A stretch of DNA of 7,462 bases. It comes from JBGSOW01 sp041738875. Its GTDB lineage: Bacteria > Patescibacteriota > Dojkabacteria > CALFHW01. Made by a program: the position numbers and the translations under genes. The number at the start of each line of letters is the position of its first letter. Positions within the stretch are counted from its first letter, which is position 1. This document shows, one piece after another, positions 1-5,877 of the stretch. The DNA lies in contig JBGSOW010000082.1 in assembly GCA_041738875.1 (NCBI GenBank), forward strand, positions 1 to 7,462. The letters are read 5' to 3'. The notes under the pieces are model-generated. The model made no database searches, was not told where the DNA came from, and worked only from the letters and a program-made list of their open reading frames with translations.

Positions 1-546
1 GTATGGCTTGGAGGTATAGAGGGCGACCCTGAATCAGTTGCGCGAACTGTAACTCCATATATGAACGCTGTAATTGACGCTATGGCAGGCACGCCGCAAG
101 TTAAACTTCTTTCACCGGCATTCAATCTAACTCATCCAAATCTGCTTGATGAAATCAATTACATGAAGCAGTTTGGCGCGAAGTTTGACTCGCTAGCCGG
201 AATCTCAGGTAACTCCTACAACACACCAAATGGTACAACAAGGTACTTCGTAGATAGGCTAAAAGAGGTCGGTTTGTATCGTAACCTCCATATTACAGAA
301 ACTGGTATGTATGATTCTTCGAGGAATCCCGCTTTGAGGGGTGGTGGAATACCAGAAGGCCAATCAATTCTAGGAATGCGCACTGAACTTGACGCTATGA
401 AAACTGACCCGAACGTACGTTCTTTACTTATCTTTAATGGGTTTGGAACAAATCCAGATCCAGCATTCGTTTATAACGTAATTTCCGATCAACAGTATCA
501 TACATTACTTGGTTCAGCGTGTATCGAATATGCAAAACTCTGTTAA
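1..546 (+). CDS. Probable clan-A glycoside hydrolase (TIM barrel), C-terminal fragment
   Basis: The reading frame is open from the first base of the window, so the gene starts upstream; only its last 181 residues are visible, ending in TAA at 544-546. The ATG at 61 is internal and not the true start. The visible part has the alternating pattern of the second half of a (beta/alpha)8 barrel: a strand ending in KLLSPAF, a helix (DEINYMKQFG), a Gly/Asn/Tyr-rich loop (SGNSYNTPNG), a strand HITETG, and a last strand SLLIFNGFG. In clan GH-A hydrolases (GH5, GH39 and relatives) the catalytic nucleophile Glu sits at the end of strand beta-7 in an I-T-E type context; the Glu encoded at 298-300 fits that position. 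The acid/base Glu at the end of beta-4 would lie upstream or near the left edge and cannot be checked. It probably acts outside the membrane on a polysaccharide, but no signal peptide or anchor can be seen here. The exact family and substrate are unknown. Its 3' end overlaps the next gene by 17 nt. Confidence 0.55.
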   Translation, partial: VWLGGIEGDPESVARTVTPYMNAVIDAMAGTPQVKLLSPAFNLTHPNLLDEINYMKQFGAKFDSLAGISGNSYNTPNGTTRYFVDRLKEVGLYRNLHITETGMYDSSRNPALRGGGIPEGQSILGMRTELDAMKTDPNVRSLLIFNGFGTNPDPAFVYNVISDQQYHTLLGSACIEYAKLC

Positions 547-3220
547 AACATTGCCAAATTCTCTAAAAAAAACTTTTAGCAAAAACGAGATTGTTGCTAC
601 TAAAACTACTAGGACAGGGCTTTTGGAGAAGAATGCAAGCAAGTTACTGGAGATTATCGGTACAAATAGTCTTCCAGATGCAAAAAGTTCTCCACTTATA
701 TTGATGTTTCTAAGGCAATTCAATAATCCCTTGATATATGTGTTACTAATTGTTGCGGGGATCACAATTTTGGCGCGCGATTATAGTGACGCTGCTGTGA
801 TTCTAGTTATTACAATCCTAAACGCACTTATCGGCTTGTACCAAGAAAGTCGCGCAGAAAAAACAATTTCAGCACTAAAAAACATCGTAAAAACTAACGC
901 AAAAGTCATAAGGGACGGAAGATTTAGTATTATTGATGCTGCAGACCTAGTCCCAGGCGACATTATAGTTCTAGAAGCTGGAGATAAAGTGCCTGCTGAC
1001 GCGGTTATTCTAAATAATTCGGGATTAAAAGTATCTGAGTCTCAACTTACTGGCGAGGCATACCCAGTAAGCAAGGAAGCCGCAACTTCAAGTGGACTTA
1101 CTCAGCTAGTTAGTAAAATGCACGCTTGGGACTACAAAATCAGTCAAGACATTTCAGATTTTCTTGATTATACTAGTCAACTCAAGGAAGAATACACAGA
1201 AAATAGCAAACTCTTTATGTCAACTAGCATAACAAACGGCAGAGCAACTGCATTAGTATTTGCAACAGGTGCAAACACTGCAATCGGAAGTATTAACCGT
1301 GAAGCCAACGAAAGTTCAGCAGAAGCAACACCACTAGAAATCCAATTTAAAAAACTCACGCGCACAATTTTAATGATTGTTCTAATCACAACGTCCGCAC
1401 TAGTCGTAGTTGGACTTTCACAAGGTATCGATGGCTATGAGTTAGTTAAACTTGCAATTTCACTAGGTGTATCAGTGATTCCAGCAGGTCTTCCAATTGT
1501 CGCGACAATCACTCTAGCCATCGGCGGCTGGCGCATGGCGCAAAAAAAAGCTGTTATCAAAGATTTATCTAGTACTGCCAGTCTCGCAAGTTCCACAGTC
1601 ATCTGCACAGACAAAACAGGAACATTAACCGAAGGCCGCCTAATCTTGGACGAATTGGAAACATCGATAAACCTAAAAGAGAGAGAGGCTCTTGAACTTT
1701 CAGCGCTATGCACAGACGGGTTTTTAAACCAAACTGATTCTGCAAGTGATCTTCTAGATTTGGCAATTTTGGATAGATTTAAATTAACAGGAAAGAAAAC
1801 TTCGGATTTGTTTAAGCAGTTTACGTTAATTGATGAAATCCCATTCTCAAGTGAAGCAAAATACATGGCAGTTCTGGTCAGCAAAGAGCTCAAAGGTAAA
1901 ATAGAGAAATACCTTGTCGTCAAAGGCGCACCAGAGATATTAGAAAAGCATATACAGTTCGACAATAAAAATGAACAACAAAGTTATACAGAATTTATTA
2001 GTGAAAAATCAAAAGAAGGTTTGAAAACCTTACTAGTCGGGTCAGTAAAATTGGAGAAAAATATAGTAAAAATTTCAAAGAAATTGCCAAAACTTTCTTT
2101 TGTTGCTTCACTTGCATTTACTGATCCTATTCGAGTGGACGCAGCAAAAAGTGTAGAGAAGGTGAGGAGAAGTGGGGTACAAGTGGTTATGATTACAGGT
2201 GATCATATCGAAACTGCTCGCTTTGTTGCTGAAAGAGTTGGAATTATTAGTAAATCCGAATTAAAAAATCCGGAAGGTTACGTTACTTTAACCGGATCCG
2301 AACTTGGTGAACTAAGTGATGAGTCTCTTACAAACCTGCTACCTCAACTTAGAGTTATTGCAAGAGCAACTCCACAAGATAAACTCCGCTTAGTCGATCT
2401 ATTCAAAAAAATAGGTCAAGGAGTTGCGATGACCGGAGACGGCGTAAATGACGCGCCAGCACTCGCAAAAGCAGATATCGGTATCGCAATGGGACGAAGT
2501 GGCACGGACGTTGCAAAAGAGGCTGGCGATATGATTCTTTTAGACGACAAATTCAGCACAATTGTAAAAGGCATAACCGAAGCGCGAGTTGTATTCGAAA
2601 ACCTTAGAAAAGTTATTTCCTACCTTTTTGCGACTTCGATCGGAGAAGTGATTGCGATACTTGGAAGTGTAATAATTGGACTGCCGATTCCACTTCTTGC
2701 GATCCAGATTTTATGGTTGAACCTTGTCACCGATGGATTTCTGGATATTGCAATCGCAACAGAGAAGGGTGAACCTAGCTTTTGGAGAAAAAGCCCGAAA
2801 GAATATCTCGGAAATCTGATCACAAAACATCAAATTCTAAGGTGGTTATATCTTGGAAGCATCATTGGAATCGGCACACTAATTTGTTTCAATATAGTTC
2901 TGGAACTCACTCAAAACCTCGATATAGCAAGAACAGCCGCACTTCTAGTCTGTGCGATGTTCCAGTGGTTCAATGTCTTTAACGTGCGCTCACATACTGA
3001 ATCAATTTTCAAAATCGGCCTATTCACTAATAAATCAGTCAACCTTGCTCTTCTACTCGTAATAACCCTTCAAATCGCAGCAATATATACTCCTTTAGGT
3101 CAAAGCGTTTTGGGTACGGTTGCATTACCTATTGAATATTGGTTACTATCTATAGTATTCGCTTCAAGCGTATTAATTTTGGAAGAGATGAGAAAGTTTA
3201 TCTTACGACGCAACAAATAA
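530..3220 (+). CDS. P2-type cation-transporting ATPase
   Basis: This is an integral membrane pump that couples ATP hydrolysis, through an aspartyl-phosphate, to cation movement. Numbering from the ATG at 530 (896 residues): a cation-ATPase N-terminal domain from about residue 30; TM1-TM2 at about 67-104; an actuator domain with TGEA at 174-177, where TGES is usual; TM3-TM4 with PAGLP at 318-322; the phosphorylation motif DKTGTLT with Asp361; KGAPE of the nucleotide-binding domain at 465-469; TGD at 556-558; TGDGVNDAP at 635-643; then TM5-TM10, with LNLVTDG in TM6 and the QWFNVFNVRS segment typical of P2 pumps. All catalytic motifs are intact. At the ion site, Asn731, Thr734, Asp735 and Glu706 match the SERCA positions, but TM4 has Ala319 for Glu and TM5 has Ser703 for Asn, so Ca2+ specificity cannot be assumed. 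The actuator domain is some 20 residues longer than usual after TGEA. Start choice: an in-frame TTG at 509 would add seven residues, but the ATG at 530 leaves the whole N-terminal domain intact; neither start has a Shine-Dalgarno. It overlaps the hydrolase end and nearly abuts the nuclease gene. Confidence 0.93.
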   Translation: MQNSVKTLPNSLKKTFSKNEIVATKTTRTGLLEKNASKLLEIIGTNSLPDAKSSPLILMFLRQFNNPLIYVLLIVAGITILARDYSDAAVILVITILNALIGLYQESRAEKTISALKNIVKTNAKVIRDGRFSIIDAADLVPGDIIVLEAGDKVPADAVILNNSGLKVSESQLTGEAYPVSKEAATSSGLTQLVSKMHAWDYKISQDISDFLDYTSQLKEEYTENSKLFMSTSITNGRATALVFATGANTAIGSINREANESSAEATPLEIQFKKLTRTILMIVLITTSALVVVGLSQGIDGYELVKLAISLGVSVIPAGLPIVATITLAIGGWRMAQKKAVIKDLSSTASLASSTVICTDKTGTLTEGRLILDELETSINLKEREALELSALCTDGFLNQTDSASDLLDLAILDRFKLTGKKTSDLFKQFTLIDEIPFSSEAKYMAVLVSKELKGKIEKYLVVKGAPEILEKHIQFDNKNEQQSYTEFISEKSKEGLKTLLVGSVKLEKNIVKISKKLPKLSFVASLAFTDPIRVDAAKSVEKVRRSGVQVVMITGDHIETARFVAERVGIISKSELKNPEGYVTLTGSELGELSDESLTNLLPQLRVIARATPQDKLRLVDLFKKIGQGVAMTGDGVNDAPALAKADIGIAMGRSGTDVAKEAGDMILLDDKFSTIVKGITEARVVFENLRKVISYLFATSIGEVIAILGSVIIGLPIPLLAIQILWLNLVTDGFLDIAIATEKGEPSFWRKSPKEYLGNLITKHQILRWLYLGSIIGIGTLICFNIVLELTQNLDIARTAALLVCAMFQWFNVFNVRSHTESIFKIGLFTNKSVNLALLLVITLQIAAIYTPLGQSVLGTVALPIEYWLLSIVFASSVLILEEMRKFILRRNK

Positions 3221-3221
3221 C

Positions 3222-4049
3222 ATGGAAAAAAGAATAATCAAAGCTGACGGACAAGAACAAGAATTTTCAGAACTAAAGTTAATTGATTCAATACTAAAAG
3301 CTGGCGCAAGCGAAGAACTTGCTAGAAAAGTTGCAAATCAAATTGCAGCAGACGCAGGCCTTACCTCCACAGAAGAGGTGAATTCTAAAGTAATCCAACT
3401 TCTTTTACCTGAGCATCGACCCTTGGCGGGAAGGTATAATCTCAAACGTGCAATCATGCGCCTCGGCCCATCTGGTTTTCCATTTGAGAAGTTCGTTGCT
3501 AGGCTTTTTGAGGCAATGGGTTACGAAGTAAAAATTAATCAGATCCTGCAAGGAAGTTGTGTAACTCACGAAGTAGATGTAGTTATTAAAAAAGATAATA
3601 TAAATTATGGTGTTGAAGTAAAGTTTCATAACAAAACAGGCTACAAAAGTAACGTAAAGGTGCCTCTGTACATAAAAGCGAGGTTCGATGATATTTTAAA
3701 AGGCGAAAATCAGTTAAAAATTTCTGATTTCTACCTTGTGGTAAATACGAAATTCACCGATGACGCGTGGATTTTCGCCAACTGCTCCGGCATAAAAGCA
3801 ATCAGTTGGGAGCAACCAACTGGGAACAACCTTGCGAGACTCATAGATCAAAACCATGTGCATCCCGTCACTGCCGTCACGTCTTTGCCAGAAAATTTAT
3901 TTGGGGAAGTTTTAAAAAAAGGTGTTGTTTTATGCTCGGAACTTGCAGAAGCACACGAACTACTTGCCCAACTCGGCCTAAACGCTGCAGAGATAGGAAC
4001 AATTACACGCGAAGCGAGTGCAATAGCAGCACTAAAAAATGAAATGTAA
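3222..4049 (+). CDS. ATP-cone domain fused to a PD-(D/E)XK (Mrr-like) nuclease domain
   Basis: A soluble protein of 275 residues in two parts. Residues 1-80 look like an ATP-cone, the nucleotide-sensing module best known from ribonucleotide reductase and NrdR: it opens with KRIIKADGQEQEFSELKL, followed by helices and LAGRYNLKRAIMRLGP. Residues 86-200 look like a restriction-endonuclease fold: a helix with Glu89 (FEKFVARLFEAMGYEV), then HEVDVV with Asp119, then GVEVKFH with Glu132 and Lys134, which together form the D...ExK catalytic set. LYIKARFDDI (about 149-158) and DFYLVVNTKF (about 170-179) continue the fold. The C-terminal 50 residues are helical and unassigned. Family knowledge supports metal-dependent DNA cleavage whose activity may respond to ATP or dATP; the substrate is not known and no methyltransferase partner is present. 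The start is the ATG one base after the ATPase stop, without a Shine-Dalgarno, so translation is probably coupled to the pump gene. Domain calls are strong, biological role is open (DNA repair, defence or DNA uptake processing). Confidence 0.82.
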   Translation: MEKRIIKADGQEQEFSELKLIDSILKAGASEELARKVANQIAADAGLTSTEEVNSKVIQLLLPEHRPLAGRYNLKRAIMRLGPSGFPFEKFVARLFEAMGYEVKINQILQGSCVTHEVDVVIKKDNINYGVEVKFHNKTGYKSNVKVPLYIKARFDDILKGENQLKISDFYLVVNTKFTDDAWIFANCSGIKAISWEQPTGNNLARLIDQNHVHPVTAVTSLPENLFGEVLKKGVVLCSELAEAHELLAQLGLNAAEIGTITREASAIAALKNEM

Positions 4050-4082
4050 CTTGCTAATTATATTATTAATTAATTTTATAAC

Positions 4083-4111
4083 TTTACCTTAACTAATTTA
4101 AGTACTAATAT
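4083..4111 (+). promoter_or_regulatory. Possible sigma70-type promoter for the small membrane protein gene
   Basis: In the AT-rich gap between the nuclease and membrane-protein genes, TTTACC (4083-4088) and TAATAT (4106-4111) are 17 bases apart, each matching four of six consensus bases. Transcription would begin close to the ATG at 4117, giving a leaderless or nearly leaderless mRNA, which would fit the absence of a Shine-Dalgarno there. In sequence this rich in A and T such matches arise easily by chance, so this is a weak call. Confidence 0.22.
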
Positions 4112-4116
4112 TAATT

Positions 4117-4644
4117 ATGGCTACACAACCAAACAAAAGAAAAACATTACGCAGCAGACTACAACCTTTGCTTTCAGATAGATTTATTTTCCCGTCAGCC
4201 CTAGGTTTAGTGTTATTTTCACTAGCTTACTGGGTAATTTATCCGGCACTTATCAGCAGGGGAGATTTGGTTAAATTTGGTGGCGTTGTAATTGCAATCG
4301 TGCTTTTAGGTCTCTGTGCTTTACTTTTCAGCGAATATATAATCAGGCAGGCAAAAGTAAGTAAAGATACTTCGAGAAACATCGCACTTATCTCTGCAAT
4401 CAACGTGTTCACCGGAATCAGTCTACCGCTTTATATTGCAACTTTAGTTCTTGGTAGTATGGTCAAACTTTTAAATCACATGTCTAACCAGCAGACTTTT
4501 TGGTGCGAATTACGCAGGAACTTTGTCTCTTTTTACTATCAAAATGGCGTTTATTACAACATGATGAGCATTTTTATGCTTACGATTGTTGTTATCATTC
4601 TGCTAGTTACTCTAGGTAGTGTCTGGGAAAAAGTAAAAAGATAA
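4117..4644 (+). CDS. Small membrane protein with four predicted helices, unrecognised
   Basis: I do not recognise this 175-residue protein. It begins with a short, strongly basic tail (KRKTLRSR, residues 7-14) that should stay in the cytoplasm by the positive-inside rule. Hydrophobic stretches at about 24-46, 52-72, 90-116 and 149-169 are likely transmembrane helices, so both ends would be cytoplasmic. Between helices 3 and 4 lies a polar and aromatic loop (about 120-147) with a single Cys130 next to Trp129 and several Tyr residues; by topology it would be cytoplasmic or, if helix assignment shifts by one, outside. The end is basic again (WEKVKR). No catalytic motif is visible. The ATG at 4117 is the only sensible start, as the 67 bases upstream are non-coding. 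It has its own upstream gap and so may be transcribed apart from the ATPase and nuclease genes. It converges on the MFS gene with 40 bases between stops. The reading frame is convincing as a real gene; the function is unknown. Confidence 0.7.
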   Translation: MATQPNKRKTLRSRLQPLLSDRFIFPSALGLVLFSLAYWVIYPALISRGDLVKFGGVVIAIVLLGLCALLFSEYIIRQAKVSKDTSRNIALISAINVFTGISLPLYIATLVLGSMVKLLNHMSNQQTFWCELRRNFVSFYYQNGVYYNMMSIFMLTIVVIILLVTLGSVWEKVKR

Positions 4645-4684
4645 TTAATTAGGTTATTAGTTATACCTATAAACTATAAAAAAA

Positions 4685-5875
4685 CTAAAAATTTGCCTTT
4701 TCTTTAAGCGGTGTATTGATCCTGGATCTTTTTGCTACTAGTACATAAAGTGCCACCGCTGCAAATACTATGGCCGCGATAATTGGGGATTCGAGACTCA
4801 CAGACAAAAGAACGCCTCCGATCAATGGACCAATTGAATTCGCCAAACTAAAGTATGACTCACTCACACCAATCACAACTCCTTGATCTTCGGCTTTCGA
4901 ATTAATAGAGATTAATGCTGTAATTATCGGTCTACTGACTGCAAAGAAAATAGGGAAGAGTATCACCGTCAGCCAAAATATTACCTGCGAATCTATAAGC
5001 ATAAGTGCAAGAACTAACCCAGTGCCCAGAATGCTCATAAATAACAAACTTGTAAGAGCGAATCTTTTTGTTAATTTGGGAATCGCAAATACCTGCATCG
5101 CCGCACTGATCAAACCATAAACAACCAAAACTAAACTGATTTCTTGTGTGCCAAAGTTGTATTTATTGATAACTAATGGCTGGAAAGCAAATGTAAATAC
5201 GCCGAAGATTAAACTATAGAAAAAATTAATTACAAGTAATGAGTTAATAACAGGGATTTTTAAACTCGTGAAAATCTGCCCAAAACCCAAATTCCCAATA
5301 GCGAATTTGGTAGTTTCTTTCTTTTTCAAAGTTTCAGGTAAAACGAACCAAGTTAAAAACGCAGCAATCAAGGCAAAAACAGTAGAAACTAAAAACGGTG
5401 TATTTAGAGAGATTCTTTGTGCAAATATACTTAAAACCGGACCTATAATGAACGCAATTCCAAAGGCAGCTCCAAAGAGAGCAAAACCTTTTGCTCGGTC
5501 CTTTGGTTCAGTTGTATCAGAGATCACAGCCTGAGCTACAGAATTATTCCCACCAGTAATTCCATCCAGTATCCTTGCAGCGAATAGTACCCAGGCGGTC
5601 CCTGCGGAAGCAGCAAGCAAATTAGAAAGCGCCGTTCCAAACAAACTAATTACAAGCAGAGGTCTACGCCCAAAGTAGTCAGAAAGCCTACCTATCACAG
5701 GCGTTGCAATAAATTGACTCAATGAAAACAGCGTAACTAGTAGAGCTGCTCCCACATCATCCAGCCCGAAAGAAAGCGAATAAACGTAGATCACAGGCAC
5801 GATCACCGCAACACTCAGCCCATTCACCAAGCTAATCAAAGCAACGATTAAAAGATTCCTATTCGAACTTTTCAT
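4685..5875 (-). CDS. MFS transporter, TetA/DHA1-like efflux family
   Basis: A 396-residue inner-membrane transporter with about twelve hydrophobic helices, the usual size for the drug:H+ antiporter-1 branch of the major facilitator superfamily. Motif A, GRLSDYFGRRP, lies at residues 62-72 in the loop after TM2. Arg101 and Asp104 (ARILDGITGGN) match the motif B region of TM4. The antiporter motif C, G-x3-G with a final GP, lies at 135-146 in TM5 (GAAFGIAFIIGP), which argues for proton-driven export rather than uptake. A cytoplasmic loop rich in Lys and Thr (around LKKKETTKF) separates the two halves. The substrate cannot be read from the sequence; TetA-like proteins export drugs, sugars or metabolites, so this should not be called tetracycline resistance. 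The ATG at 5873-5875 follows the typA stop by two bases, with only AGG very close to it and no properly spaced Shine-Dalgarno, so it is probably translated by coupling within a typA-MFS transcript. Confidence 0.88.
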   Translation of the reverse strand: MKSSNRNLLIVALISLVNGLSVAVIVPVIYVYSLSFGLDDVGAALLVTLFSLSQFIATPVIGRLSDYFGRRPLLVISLFGTALSNLLAASAGTAWVLFAARILDGITGGNNSVAQAVISDTTEPKDRAKGFALFGAAFGIAFIIGPVLSIFAQRISLNTPFLVSTVFALIAAFLTWFVLPETLKKKETTKFAIGNLGFGQIFTSLKIPVINSLLVINFFYSLIFGVFTFAFQPLVINKYNFGTQEISLVLVVYGLISAAMQVFAIPKLTKRFALTSLLFMSILGTGLVLALMLIDSQVIFWLTVILFPIFFAVSRPIITALISINSKAEDQGVVIGVSESYFSLANSIGPLIGGVLLSVSLESPIIAAIVFAAVALYVLVAKRSRINTPLKEKANF

Positions 5876-5877
5876 GC

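Noticed and set aside
1435..1965. 176-codon open frame on the minus strand inside the ATPase gene
   Set aside because: It lies wholly opposite the strongly conserved phosphorylation-domain coding region, and its translation shows no domain of its own.
3767..4042. 91-codon plus-strand frame inside the nuclease gene
   Set aside because: It is an out-of-frame reading of the C-terminal part of the nuclease, rich in Arg, Cys and His with no protein-like pattern.
3222..4049. Calling the ATP-cone protein NrdR
   Set aside because: NrdR is about 150 residues with an N-terminal zinc ribbon before the cone; here there is no zinc ribbon and a nuclease-like domain follows.
4051..4082. TTGCTA (4051-4056) and TATAAC (4077-4082) as a promoter
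   Set aside because: The spacer is 20 bases, longer than sigma70-type promoters tolerate well; the 4083-4111 pair is better spaced.
4650..4669. Inverted repeat TAGGT/ACCTA with a 10-base loop between the two convergent genes, as a terminator
   Set aside because: The stem is only five pairs, has a long loop, and has no T-run directly after it on either strand.
4685..5875. Calling the MFS protein a tetracycline resistance determinant
   Set aside because: Family motifs A and C are shared by many exporters, and no resistance-gene context or tetR-type regulator is present.
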